A stretch of 64,000 bases of DNA from Nymphalis io (Eukaryota; Arthropoda; Insecta; Lepidoptera; Nymphalidae): assembly GCF_905147045.1 (NCBI RefSeq), contig NC_065888.1, positions 12,219,001 to 12,283,000 on the forward strand, read 5' to 3'. The translations under genes and the position numbers were made by a program. The notes under the pieces were generated by a model, which was given only the letters and a program-made list of their open reading frames with translations, did no database searches and was not told the DNA's origin. Of this stretch, positions 25,856 to 38,800 are shown one piece after another (position 1 is the first letter of the stretch; each line of letters begins with the position of its first letter).

Positions 25856-25885
25856 GAAGCTGTAAAGCCACAGCTTTACAGCTTC
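25856..25885. repeat. Perfect 13-bp stem hairpin
   Basis: GAAGCTGTAAAGC (25856-25868), a 4-base CACA loop, and GCTTTACAGCTTC (25873-25885) form a perfect inverted repeat. It is intergenic and not followed by a T-run. It could be a foldback relic or an RNA hairpin; no function can be assigned. Confidence 0.7.
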
Positions 25886-26100
25886 ATTTTCTGTGTGTGT
25901 CTGTTTATCAATATTCCTTAAAATCTACAATATTGTTCTTAGTTTCTATACTCACCATATCATATTAAAAAATAAATAAAACAATTTTATTTAATTTTGT
26001 TTTTTAGGAGTTTATTTACGAACGAGTTTTTTGTCTTACAATTGTAACGCTACGTCATTTGATAATATGACGCGATACTTATAATTACGTACGTTTACGT

Positions 26101-26166
26101 ACCTTCTCCTCAAAAAGAGGAGAGGAGGCCTTTAGCCCAGCAGTGGGACATGCACAGGCTGTTACG
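26101..26166 (+). mobile_element. 66-bp SINE/RTE tail fragment with target-site duplication
   Basis: The segment contains the common lepidopteran tail motif (CTTCTCCTC ... GAGGAGAGGAGGCC...AGCCCAGCAGTGGGAC), matching in reverse orientation the tail of the SINE at 27519. It is bracketed by GTTTACGT at 26093-26100 and 26167-26174, consistent with an extremely 5'-truncated insertion. Confidence 0.6.
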
Positions 26167-27331
26167 GTTTACGTGGATGATAGAAATATCTTAAAAAGGA
26201 ATCAACAAATAAAAAAGCCTTAATATGCTAGTAAATTTAAAAAAACCTTACAAACCAAATACATATTAAAAATATTCTAAAAATGATTTGTATAAATGGC
26301 ACACTCATACACATTTAATGGATACGAGTGCCTATATAAGTACTGTTAATATAAATAATATATTATTAATATTTCCGTACATTCGTGATTGTACTGAATT
26401 TCACTCGTACTTTTAAAACAATTATAATGTTATGGTTTTACTCTACACACATTTTACTTACACTTCAGAATTAATAAATATATTGAAACTTAATTATAAA
26501 GAGGTAGTTTTGACAGATCTTTAAAACAGAATCAAATAATCTACTAAAAACAAAGTAACGACAAAGAATCGAAATAACAAATCTCGAAATAACATTGTTT
26601 ATAATAGATTTACTGAATTAAACTACTTCAGTATTCTTAGATAAAATATTACCCACAACGGTGTGGGATCTGTTGTATACAATCTGTTACTATTTGACAA
26701 GCCTTTAAAACAGACTATCTTTTTCTAATGATACATTAGAAAGAGAGCAATACTGAAAAAATAGTTTAGATTGTACTCAACAAAAGCGTCATTAACACGA
26801 AATGTTTGACAAACACTTAAAACTTAGTACACTGTTGTTTTATTATTACTTGAAGAATCTTATATTAAAACTACTTTTTAACTGCTTGTTTGCTCTTCCT
26901 CCTGATATGAACGAAATCTTACGTTCCTCGCTAGACCTTAACCAACACACTTTTGCATTGAAAATATAGTACAGATAAGCCACGTGGCAGTGGTACGCTT
27001 TCGGCTAAGGGGATCGGCCCGTTAATATAAATATGCTCGAAATGGGACCTTCATTGTTTTATCTCCGGCTCCCACCATTTTAATGAGGCAAAATATGTAC
27101 TAGCTTTTAAGTAACCAGAAGCTTCAAAATATAAAGTTTCATTAAAATCTAATTTTAATTGTTTCTGAGATGCTCGAACTCGCGCGCTAGTAAATAGAAA
27201 TACAAAAAAGGAGAATCTAATTCTTAAGTACGTTTCCACTTTTACATCGAGCAGTGTGACCACGCGGATAAAAGCAGTTAATATTATAAGGATAGCTCTG
27301 CAACACGTGTTATCAGTAGACCGGTAGCTCG

Positions 27332-28273
27332 CTACTTACTCGACTTCCTGGCGTATCGCTGCATAAAGGTGGCCACGTCGAACTTGCGTTTGCACCCTTC
27401 GAAGTTCATGTAACGAATCTTGCCGAACACGGCGCGCTCCGCCCAGCCCTGGTCGTGGATGCCGCATATCGACCACATGCACCCTGAAACGCACGAGTCT
27501 ACTAACGAAACGTTCTTACAGTTACAACCTGTTAATGTCCCACTGCTGGGCTAAGGCCTCCTCTCCCTTTTGAGGAGAAGGTTTTGGAGCTTATTCCCCC
27601 ACGCTGCTCCAATGCGGGTTGTTGATGGAATACACATGTGGCAGAATTTTAGTGAAATTCGGGTTGGTAGAATATAAAGTGGCATAATTACAATGAAATT
27701 AGACACATGCAGGTTTCCTCACGATGTTTTCCTTCACCGTCAAGCACGAGATGAACTATAAACACAAATTAAGCACATGAAAACTCAGTGGTGCTTGCCC
27801 GGGTTTGAACCCACGATCATCGGTTAAGATTCACGCGTTCTAACCACTAGGCCGTCTCGGCTTATGAAAGGTTCTTATTTACCGGCAATACGACTCTTTA
27901 ATTCTTTTAATAATATTTTTTGATCCTTACCTACGTAACCATTGGGATCCCTGCCGTCAATACTGTAGTGGTCATTTAAGTAAATAGCATATTCCAGAGC
28001 CTTTTCAGGTGACTCGGTCCATTCCAAAATTTTCTTACACCAGTACATGCGTAAAAATCCATGCATCTTCCCTTCATCGACCATTTGTATCTGGGCCGCG
28101 TTCCACAAATTGTCATGAGTGATGGCTTGGCATAGTTGTTCTAAATTGTAAACGTATGGCCTTGTATCCTTTCTAAAACAGCATCGGAAATTGGGATTTT
28201 TTATAATACAGCTTTTTAGTTTTTAGTATTTACGAAGAATGTCTCGAGAAAAAACATAAAAATTTTTTGTTTG

Positions 28274-28317
<44 letters not shown>

Positions 28318-31300
28318 TTTTATTTGCTTCTGGTATGCATAATAAAGTGTAAATAAAAAGAAAAACATTTCAAATTACGTCGTAAAACTATCATGAATTT
28401 ATCTGTATGGTTTACATTAGTCATAAACAACTTAGTATCTATTTTAATTATGAACTATAAAAATAACGCCTAAATATAACTCAATATATATTACTAACAT
28501 AATATAAGGGGTTACATAAAAGGGCATACTTGATATATAAATATTACTTTGGATGTACTGTGAGGGTTCTTTACTATTTTTAATCAAAACCTTATAAATT
28601 AGAGTTTATTTATAACCATGTACAAACAATATGTATAAAATAAATAGTAGTCACTATTTTTTTTTGTTTGATAACAAACTCTAGCCCTAAAAAAGCACGA
28701 AGGAAAAGCACCAAAAATTATATATTATCTATATACAAAAGAATGAAGGTTTTATATTAAACATTTTCATAACTAATCTCTATGAATTTTCACTGAGAAA
28801 ACATTTTGAAAAACAACCGATACCTACATGAAATATGTCATTAAGATATTGTCAATTTACCAAAACGCGCTAAATGTACGATAGTTAGCAACAATATTGC
28901 GAAGCTGTTATCATTTATAAATATCGATATCAGATATCAGTTAGCTAACCATTAGCAAGAAAACTGATAACATCGATATCTGCAATACGGTAAATTTGCA
29001 AACAATTTTTAATATACAAATAGATAACTTGTATTACTTGTGATCATTAAGCGTCTTCTGCGCCCACGCACTGGCTCCCTCGATACTGTCATAGTGATCG
29101 CAGTAGAAACAGTAGTTGTCAGCCAGTTCACGTCGGACTATTGCTTCCTCAAGGAAGGCATTTACACTCTCGGTATGTTTTGATTTATATTCCTGTACAC
29201 AGAGGGCTACTCTTTGTACTGATATTTGACCTAAAACAAAGAACACAATATATAATTAAGAAAAGTAGCACAACTTAATAAAAAAAGTAGCATCTTATAA
29301 TAAAAGTAAAATTTCATAGTCAAATATGTTTCTAAGCAAACATCACTCAATAGTCACACATGCTTTAGTTTACAAACTCTATTTATGTACGAAACATATA
29401 TATCTTAAAAAGATTATAAGCTATGAATATATCACTGAATTATGTTTATATTTTAATATTAAAATCAGATATATACAATATATATATATATATTGTATAT
29501 ATATATATATTGTACATAATTATTATTATAGAGAGAATTTTAATAGTCGATTTTTGCAGACAAATTTGTCCCTACCAAATAAAACTACAATATTAACATT
29601 ATTATTTACCAAAATGAAACCACGGTGACAAATTACTAAGAGCATTTTGTGTGGGGTCATTCCTTTTGGTAGCATATATTTTTAGACGTTCATCAATGAA
29701 ACTCTTCAAAACCTGTAGTGCATAATCATAGCCAGGTTTAGCCCAATTAACTGGCAATACACTCTCATCTGCCTTCCTTGTTTTTAACGCTTCTTCCCAG
29801 TTTATTGGCTATAAAATAATTAACAAATTATTTAATATTAACATAAAATGTAAACATTTAGAACATTTGATTTGTTATCTGTTTTTTTGATGAAAATTTA
29901 TGTAGTTAAAAAAGAATCAGTAGTTATTTATAAGCTAGTGTATTTATTGTATTTCCCCTAAACAAGCTGATAAGTCTCATGGCTGCCAAGAATAAAAATA
30001 AATATATTATTATTAATATGGAATTAATAAATTTAACTTATGTATGTACTACAACTATCTACCGAATAGTCTACTGGTTCAATCATCAGGTCCATTTGTT
30101 TTGTAGCGTGTGATTATTACTACACAATGTAAATTATAATATTGTAATTTTCTTTTACTGTACTTATATTTTGTAGAAAAATGATTACAAATAACAATAA
30201 GAAATCAAATCAAAATAAATATTGCATGTTTGTTTGTACGGAATGTAAAAAGATACAGAAAGGATGGTAATTAATAGATTTAAAAAAACTGCATATTAAA
30301 TTAAGTATAAAGCTTACCTCAGGCTCGAATTTGCTTGAATATGGATGTTTAATAACAGGCGGAAATTCTGTGAGAAACTCCTCCAGCTTAGAAGTGATTT
30401 TGTTCCTTATAGTCCGTGCTGAATATTCTCGCTTGTCTGAAGCAACCCAGCACGGCACGACATTATGTGCATCCACCTTAAAATTTAATTAATTAGCAGA
30501 TATTATAGACATAATTAGTAGATCGCGAACCACACCATTAACTTGTTTGTTTATTATTTTTTATTCATGTTAAATTTTTATCATTTTTTAACTAAAAACT
30601 TTATGTATTAGCGTCTCATATGATTTTATCTAAATAATAAGTAGTTATTTAGATAAAAAATTAAAATTTCTACATAAAATTGATAAAAAAAAAATGATCA
30701 ATTACATCAATACCTAATATAGGAAGTATGAATTTGTAAATTTTATTTAGTCATTATCAAGTTTAATGTTATTAATCTTATATCTATTGAAAACATAACT
30801 GAACTGTGAAACCTCAATAGATTCAACACACTAAAACATGTAATTGGCATTTATTATAACAACTGGATTACTTACTTGACAAATAAAATACTATGTATAT
30901 AATAAGTGTGGTGTAATGTGTATTTCATGATATTATGTTTTTTTCTTACTTAAAAAGGTGTTTACCTTTTTCAATTCACTTTATATGAATGTTTGACATA
31001 CCTGTATTAAGGGTACATCTTTTTTTAATTTTTTTTTAACATCTTCAAGCCAACCTAGAGGTATTCTAAGTGGGTTGAAGTCGCAAACTACAGCACCAAT
31101 TTTGTGATCAAAGACCCACTGTGGTAAGACTTCACCACCACTACCGTCTAGCAAGTGAAATGATATATTTAGTTTATTGCATTCTTCAGCTACTTGTTCA
31201 AGTCCTATAAATTTAGAAGATAACATTATAAAAGTTTAAATATTGCATTTACGTGTTTTAATAATATTATGCGATAAACTTACTTTGATAAGTATCAAAA

Positions 31301-31710
31301 GCAAAAATATTACCTTTTAATAGGAAATCAAACTGCCTGACTGAAGCTTCTAAGTATTCTGCTATTAAGCAGAAACATACGTGGAGAGGTACTTTATTTT
31401 TAAGCGCCAATTTTTGTGCGAACAAAAATGCCCAATTATCTTGCACTCTGCTGTCGCGAGACATCCAATACACAATACCTTCACAATCATCTGCAACCAT
31501 CTGCTCTTGTGAAACTATTCTTAAACGCTTCTTATTAAAACTAAAGTTCAAAATTGACTCCGCAGTTTCTTCCCGCTTTTTCTGTATTTCAGTCTTAATA
31601 TTATCGATATCAACATTTTCATGTTTATAGGTTTTGTTTTTTTTTGATGACTTTCCTTTAGATGATATATTAGAAACTGTAATAACACTTCTCTTAAGAC
31701 CGGAAATCAT
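27332..31710 (-). CDS. phr: Class II CPD photolyase (deoxyribodipyrimidine photo-lyase)
   Basis: A light-driven FAD enzyme that splits cyclobutane pyrimidine dimers. Seven minus-strand exons: 31710-31314, 31204-31002, 30476-30318, 29808-29610, 29230-29038, 28172-27931 and 27483-27332 (1545 bases, 514 residues, all phases consistent). The N-terminus is Lys-rich ([15 protein letters not shown], residues 18-32), a possible nuclear signal. Class II signatures are [13 protein letters not shown] (81-93), [51 protein letters not shown] (about 347), [16 protein letters not shown] (about 420) and [20 protein letters not shown] across the exon 6/7 junction. The start is the only in-frame ATG after an upstream stop. 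The 3' terminal codons contain GAGTAAGTAG, which resembles a splice donor, so a longer 3' end cannot be excluded. Introns hold a SINE and AT microsatellites. Confidence 0.96.
27519..27865 (-). mobile_element. tRNA-derived SINE in photolyase intron 6
   Basis: Read on the minus strand it begins with a tRNA-like head (GCCGAGACGGCCTAGTGGTT, A-box-like) and a B-box-like GGGTTCAAACC (complement of 27802-27812). A body follows, with the tail motif GGAGAGGAGGCCTTAGCCCA and AGCAGTGGGACATTAACAGG. The flanks GAAACGTTCTTA (27507-27518) and GAAAGGTTCTTA (27866-27877) form a 12-bp target-site duplication with one mismatch. It lies in antisense-neutral intron sequence and in the same orientation as the photolyase gene. 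Confidence 0.85.
28277..28316. repeat. (TA)n microsatellite in photolyase intron 5
   Basis: About 20 consecutive TA units, ending at TATATAC. Confidence 0.9.
29471..29515. repeat. AT palindromes in photolyase intron 4
   Basis: ACAATATATATATATATATTGT at 29475-29496 is a perfect 22-base palindrome and is followed by a second TA run ending TATTGTAC. Probably an unstable microsatellite able to form a cruciform. Confidence 0.75.
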
Positions 31711-32039
31711 TTTATTATTTTTGGTTAAGTCGTTTAAAATAATGGACAGAATCTTTCTAGTTCCTTGTTATGTTTTGGACAAGTTTACTATTTGCTCAAG
31801 TTTAAACTTTGACAGGAGTTTCTATCAAGCAAGCCATTTCGTGTAAATGTAAAAATAGTGTTACCATCTTGATTTTTTTAAGAAATGCTGTGCTGTGCTG
31901 TGCTTTTTAGCACTGTGAAAAGGGCTAAAAAGGGCCAAAAAATAATGAAAGCCGTTTTGTAAATGAATGTTTACAAAGGTTTTATGCTGTTGCATTTGTG
32001 GTAATTAACCACTAAATAACCACATCATTATTTTATTTA

Positions 32040-33200
32040 CCACTAGCGCTTAGCCTGCGGCTTCGCCTGCTTCATAATCGAACATCTAGTTATACGGGAT
32101 AAAAAAGCATAAATATGTTAATTGTGTCATATTTAAGATATGATAAAGGTGAAGTAATATTCACAACACACATAACCTTTTGTAGTTTTCATATTAGTTC
32201 TTATTATTTATATTCTATTATTATTATTAGTCTGTTAATTGAAGATAAATGGATATATAATGAAACTATAAATAAGGATAAAACTAAAGAATATAATGCA
32301 AACTTTATTAAAACCTAAAACTAAGGTAACCTTAAAATAAAAGTAAAAGTAATCTATATTACACATAATAAAATTATAACAGGCCGATGTTTGTACATTA
32401 AAGATATTGGAAAAAAACGAATACGATCTTTATTAAAGCAACAGATGCCAAAACAACAGTTTTTAGATTTTTTGTCTATCTGTATGTTTGTACCCGCAGC
32501 ACGCAAAAAAACTACTGCATGGAATTGAATGCAGTTTTCACCGATGTATTGCTAGAGATCTAACTTAAAATATAGGCTTCGTTTTACCGCAGGAAAATAC
32601 CTTATTCCGATTGTTTTAAATTAAATATTGTACAGAGCTCAGGTTATTTAATAAACTTAATGCTAAATTAACATATTTAAACTAGCGCCGTACATCAACA
32701 GATAAGTTAGTCGTGACGTTGTGTATAGTTGTTACTCAAAAAAAAATCATACAATGAACTATTTATATTTTAAAGGTTTGGCTCAACCGATCTTAACCGA
32801 TTACAATTAATCTCATACAATAATAAAAAAACTATATTTAACTTTGTTTCATAGAAAGCAGAATTCGAACAAAAAATGTAGCAATAGAATCAAATACATA
32901 CAAGAGAATAGTAGGACACACAAAATTAAACAGAAATTACTAATAAGAATATGGCGACCGTATTACAAGGGAGCTTTTCCTATAGCAAAATATAAATATT
33001 AATCTCTACTAATAATATAGAGGTAAAATTTAAATTATTTTATGTTTGTTTGTAATGGATAATCTCAAAAACTACTAAATTATTTTACTTAATAAATAAT
33101 AAAGCTAATTATCAGTAAGTAACATAGGCTGTAGTTTATTTAAAAAAATAGAGTGCTCTACGAAAATTGCAATACTGTAACCCAAAGTATATTTTTTTCC
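32040..33200. mobile_element. Degenerate transposon mosaic, Helitron-like pieces
   Basis: The sequence at 32043-32075 (CTAGCGCTTAGCCTGCGGCT, then TCGCCTGCTTC) looks like the reversed 3' terminus of lepidopteran Helitron-like elements, which end in a GC-rich hairpin and CTAG. Around 32465-32600 (TCTATCTGTATGTTTGTACC, then TTTTCACCGATG) and 33000-33140 (CTCTACTAATAATATAG, then CTCAAAAACTACTAAATTA and AACATAGGCTGTAGTTTATT) are further stretches with the look of common Lepidoptera repeats. No coding capacity remains. Assignment rests on resemblance, not alignment. Confidence 0.4.
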
Positions 33201-33884
33201 CTATAAGTCATTATTTGGCGTGCACTGCGAAAACTAAAAACTGATGATGATGCCTAAAATGTCAATACATTATTATCTACAAAAATCGTCTGCGAGTTTA
33301 TCTATACATCTAACTAATATAGTATTTTTTCCCTTTTCTGGCGTGTATCTATGCTATTTGAGCGCAAAATATTCTGCCAAAAATTTAAAAACATAAAAAC
33401 TTTTTAAATTTTTTTAAAATTACTCCTTAAAAATAAGGATAGGCTCAAAAGATGATGACATTCGTATCATAATATTAATCCTAATACAATTAAATAACTT
33501 TATTAAAGGGGGATTATATTATATATTATATAATTTCGTTTATAAGTTAGGACTAGTATATATTAACGCAAAAAGTAAGAAAAATGCCGTGGTGTGAGCG
33601 AACCACGTATAACGGGAGCGAACAGTACTACGCTTAGTCTATTATTTACCTTTTATTATTTGTAAACTACAAATAGTTGAATAGTACTATTTTAATTTTA
33701 GGTTTTTTTTTTATTATGTAAAATTTATAACGCTATATAAAGTTGACGGCGGTGTCCTGATAAACTTTGAACATTAAACTATATACTTAATAAAAGAATA
33801 TCTTACGAGTTACGGCAAAATTGATATTCACGAGCAAGAAAAATATAGATGGGGTGGCCAAAGGCGAAGTAGCCAGCGCAAAGA

Positions 33885-34100
33885 TTTCGTATGTACCATG
33901 TTCATCAATTATTTTACTGCCAAACAGCAATATTTTGTATTGTTGTGTTCCGGTTTGAAGGGCGAATGGGCCAATATATAATGGAATACAGACACAAGGG
34001 AAATTACAATTTAGTTCTTAAGGTGGTGGGACATTAGCGATGAGAGGGAGGGTTAATATTTTTTTTTAGTGCCAATGTCAATGAGTGGTGGTGAACTATT
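33885..34100 (+). mobile_element. Interspersed repeat copy 1 (same family as 63137-63400)
   Basis: Shares ordered blocks with the copy near the right end: AACAGCAATATTTTGTATTG then TTGTGTTCCGGTTTGAAG, ACACAAGGGA, AAGGTGGTGGG.CATTAGCGAT, GCCAATGTCAATGAGTGG and TGGTGAAC. It is non-coding and diverged, probably a non-autonomous element or the 3' UTR of a non-LTR element. Confidence 0.65.
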
Positions 34101-34213
34101 AAAGTAAAAACAAAATACGTAACACCTTTTTCAAAAGGTCTGTCTCATAATGTGCGACGAATGTACAATGAGCACAGCTCACCACTCACAAATAGAGGCC
34201 ATCAACAGAACCT

Positions 34214-35573
34214 AATAATAAATATTTATTTATTTATTTAGATTTACATAAACATAGATTTACGTACACATACATATAAATCATTGATAAGATTAATTTA
34301 TAAAACAATAATAGTATATCTAATATGCATGTCAATTACAAGTGTACGTAGCACTTCCAGATCCATCTAATCAAATTCAAATTAAAAGTAACAAAAAATC
34401 ATCAGCAATTTAAAAAAAATATGTTAAAATTAAATAATAAATAAAGTCATTATTATAATAAAAAATCAATCGGTGAAATCATAATTAAAAATTATTAAAA
34501 GTATTAATTAAAACTAATCATGCATTTTATAATAATTAAGTAACTTATTTCTAAAGATTGAGGGAGAGTCACAAAAAATGTCAATGTCCGGAATTGATTT
34601 AACGATATTGTTATATTTATTACACAACTGTACTAAGGGAGCTTGTTTACTAATATGAAACTTTACGCAAGGAGTATGAAATATTTTGTGGGTGTGAGTA
34701 CTTCTGTGTGCCCTAGACGGAACTGATATCAGTATTCTTTCAATTAATTCTGAGTTGGTTAACTTATAGTTAATAATACTGTGTAGGAATTTAAGTTCTA
34801 ACAACTCGCGCCTACTTCGAAGAGAAATCATATTAAATTTTGCCAAACGTTCTTTGTATAACTGTCTGTGCGAAAAATCCTTTTCATGAAAAGCAAGATG
34901 TTTCGTAAAGGCTCGTTGAATACTCTCGATACGCTGAGAGTGTACGCTATAAAGTGGATTCCATATAACACAGGCATATTCAAGACAGCTACGCACTAAT
35001 GAATTGTACAAGAGTAATTTAGTTTTCCCTGAAAAGCCTTGAGTGTTTCGCTTGATGAAACCAAGATTTTGAGCAGCTTTAACAACTATATTATCAACAT
35101 GAGTTACAAAAGTTAGACGCCCGTCAATAGTGACTCCTAAGTCTTTAATTTGCGATAACTCATGTAATATTTTTTTTTAATTGAGTAACTAGAAACAAGC
35201 GGTTTTTTCTTACGAGTAAATTTTATATGAAAACATTTGCCTACATTAAGAGTCATATTGTTAAGATGACACCATGCAATAATATTGTTGAGGTCGTATT
35301 GTATCAAAATTTATGTCTGAATTGGATTTTACTGTTTTGTATATTTTGAGATCGTCAGCAAACAATGAACACTTACAATACTTTATATTCTCAGTTATAT
35401 CGTTTATAAAAACAAGAAACAAGAGAGGACCCAAATGTGAGTCCTGTGGAACCCCACTTTTAGCAAAATATATCTGAGATTCAAACCCAGTTACGGCAAC
35501 TGTAAGGATCTTTGTGTCAAATATGACTGAAACCATCTAAGTAGAGTAGTTCCAAGGCCATACTGATGTAATT
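34214..35573 (-). mobile_element. Broken Jockey-like non-LTR retrotransposon (3' part)
   Basis: Minus-strand fragments of a reverse transcriptase ORF. About 35573-35261 reads YGLGTTLLRWFQSYLTQRS in one frame, then shifts to VAVTGFESQIYFAKSGVPQD, LGPLLFLVFINDI and LFADDLKIY, including the FADD catalytic block. After a damaged stretch, 35011-34514 encodes the usual C-terminal region YNSLVRSCLEYACVIWNPLY with 165 open codons. The expected Gly in GVPQGS is Asp. The 3' end has an AAAT-type tail (about 34214-34240, read as complement). The 5' end is truncated next to a T-run at about 35573. Frameshifts and lost segments make this a pseudogene copy. The clade call (Jockey/CR1-like rather than RTE) is from motif style only. 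Confidence 0.85.
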
Positions 35574-35659
35574 TTTTTTTTTGTGAATAGGTGATACATT
35601 TGAGTGGCTCGTTGTTCCGTTACAAGTAAATGCATAGTTAAGCGACATATTATAAAAGA

Positions 35660-35665
35660 TTTATT
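35660..35665 (-). terminator. Probable ANKMY1 poly(A) signal
   Basis: The complement of TTTATT gives AATAAA about 180 bases after the ANKMY1 stop codon. Confidence 0.4.
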
Positions 35666-35842
35666 TTATTGTATTAGATTATGAGCTGTTTTGTTGCTTA
35701 TGATATGCCTTTGGTAAACTATTTGTTAATAATTAAGATATAGCACACGGAATCTACTAGAAATAATCTACAACGAAAGAAGAGAACTGAACTATTACAC
35801 AGATAATATATTTGTAAAATTAAACAAAATGACAATACCATT

Positions 35843-38800
35843 TCATATATGGCTATTCTTTAGTATGTCTTCAGATTTTACATTAACATCTTCATTAAAA
35901 TTTGAATAATATTTTTCTTTTATGTAATCACTGCACGGGTGACAATCTCTTCTATTTATGTTCGTTCTAATGCATTCAATTGAGCAAAATGAAATGAGCT
36001 GACACCAGCTACAAGACACCTTGTTTTCATTTAACGGTTGAATGCATTCAAAACATACATTAAATTTTTTTTTCTAAAATGATAATTATTTTTATTTCAA
36101 ATTATAATATTTTAGTTTAAAACAAATTTTTTATATTCCGCAATAAAAGAAATATAAACACATGTGTGTAGATGCGAAATATTTCAATAGCTATACCTAT
36201 ATTTTGCCAAAATATTCCAACTAAAATCTAGATATATCCAAAACTCATTAAAACTAATATTTGATTATCGATCCTGTAATTTTATTTTGCACACTAAACA
36301 TTAGATAAGTACTTTATCATGGATTATCAGTAATAAATAAGATATCCCTAAAAAGTATGCTTTTTAGAAAATATTTTCTCTTTGTAACATACCACACGTT
36401 TATTTCAAACGAAAAGTAACTTAAATGGTTTCAAAAGTAAATGAAATAGCTTAAATTAAAAAATACTTACGTCAGTGACTAGCTCTGGTTTTACATAAGA
36501 GCGGTTCACAGTTTCTACAACAAGTTCTAATGACAGTTTTCGTCTTGCATTATGTTGTCTTAAAAGATGAGTTGCGTCTGATTCTATTACGTCTCTTATT
36601 GAGGCTGTGAGGGTCTGTACACGATTCTCATTGATATGTTTCTGACCGTAATTGTTCCAGGACATAAAAATGACTATGCAGACTAAATGTCTCAGTATAC
36701 GTTTATCATTATATATTTTCTTCTTCGTATTGGATAGGATGTCCCAAATTTCGAGACAACGTTGTGGAGTTAGCCACAAACCATATATGTTGGTATTTAG
36801 CTCTTTTGTTATTATGTTCCAATGCCGATGTCTATATCTATAACAAATAGCAAGATAGATCATTAATGACGAAAAATATGTAAATACATTATTCACCATT
36901 TTCTTACGTAAATAACATTAAATTTGCTTAAAAATTTACTAAGTTTTTAATGTGAACAATTTTACAAACTTTTAAGCGATTGAACAATTAATGAAAATTA
37001 TATATTAAGTTATATTGAAATGTACAAATCGTTACATATAACAAGATACTGGAATTAAATTCAAGATGGGAAGCGAATATAAAAAAAAACACAATTGTTA
37101 AATGTTGTTTGTAGCAAGTCCATTAATTGTCAAAAAAGGACTTCGTTTAACGCTTAATATAAGGATTCGCTTATCAGTTATAAATTAGGAAAACAACTAG
37201 AATGTGCATATTTACTTACTTAGTGATAACCACGATGAGTTCTTTCATTAGTTTTGCTTGCAGCCATCTTATATAGATAAGCCTCGCGCAGTCCGTCATT
37301 AGGTCTGTTGCTTGCTTATAATCATCTACTTCATCAGTAGTGTTTCTTCCTATAGATTTAGTTGATAACTTATCGTCTTTTTTTGGCTTGTCGGGCTTCT
37401 TACCCTTAAAATCTTGTTTTGCAGCTTAAATGAATTTTCTAATTTAATAAAATTAGTGAAATAATATATTTTTAATAAAATTTAGCTTACACAAAATTGA
37501 AAGTACCTACTTAGAATTGTTGACTTGAACTGAGTGTTATTATCCACTTCACTTAAAGTTTGTTTTGTAAAGATGAAAATATTCTGATAAACAATCTCAC
37601 CGTTTTGACATTTAATCAACGGATCAGCTCCAAAGAGCAGTAAATTTGTAAGCTGTGAATTTGTTTTTAGATAAAATTGTAGATAATTATATAAATAGTT
37701 TCAATCTATCTTTTATTATATATGATAAAGACGAAGTTTTCACACGGTGATAACTTATTGATTCTAATGATAAATGTACAAAATATTTATCAAAATATGT
37801 ATTAGGTACAAACTCTACTATAAAGAAATGGCAATTTTATTTTATGTCGTTGCAGACGTCTAACTTATTAAGTAAAAAATAAAAAAAAATTATAGAGTTA
37901 CCGTTTGCAGTCGTTCTGCGCCTGACATACTTCTGAAGTAAGTCATACTAAACAATTTTACCAATATACTTTGATTGTTATCATTTATTATAACATTAAG
38001 ATCAACTTTTGGGTGTTTTATAAAAGTATTAAAGAGATCCAAATTTTTATTCATTGCTAAATCTATAGCCGATCGACCTTTAAATTGAGCTGTCGGATCG
38101 CAATTGTATTCCAGTAATAGCTCCAGTAATTGGCGACGAATCTGGTTTGACATTCATAAATGTTGATAATGGTTTTAAAATTAATATAATATTGTAACGC
38201 ACATCTTTCGCTATGAATATTATAGTACCCATTGTATATGTTATATGTTGAGTATCAACCTCGTCCGACGACGACCAAACAAGACACAGTTCTGTTCATC
38301 GTTCATCTGATTCGTCGTCGGGCAATATAAAAAAGATATAATATAAAATGGATAAAGTAATATATCGAAACTATTTTTAGTAAATTTCGTCTTTACTTAC
38401 ATCTTCTTCGTTATTGTTATCAGTTTTTTTTGTTATCACAACGTGAAGCAGTGTAGGACCCGGTATTACTTCATGTGAATTTGTGGGATCCTTTGATTCT
38501 TGCATGTAAACAAGCCTATGATTTACATCCGCACCTTTTTCTAATAGCACACCGATCATTTCAAGGTTAGATTGAGAGATAGGTCGAGACATAAGCACGT
38601 CTAGACAGGTATAATCGAGTAACTAAAAATAATAATAATAAATATAAGTTTCGTTTTTTTTTACTTACCTACCTACCTTATACCTTATTTTATTTGATGA
38701 CTAATGCAGTTACTTGTGGGTAAGTTTCATGGATATTCGCACCATAATGTACTAAATGACGCAGTAAATCAGGACAGTTAGAAGTAACAGCTATAAACAG

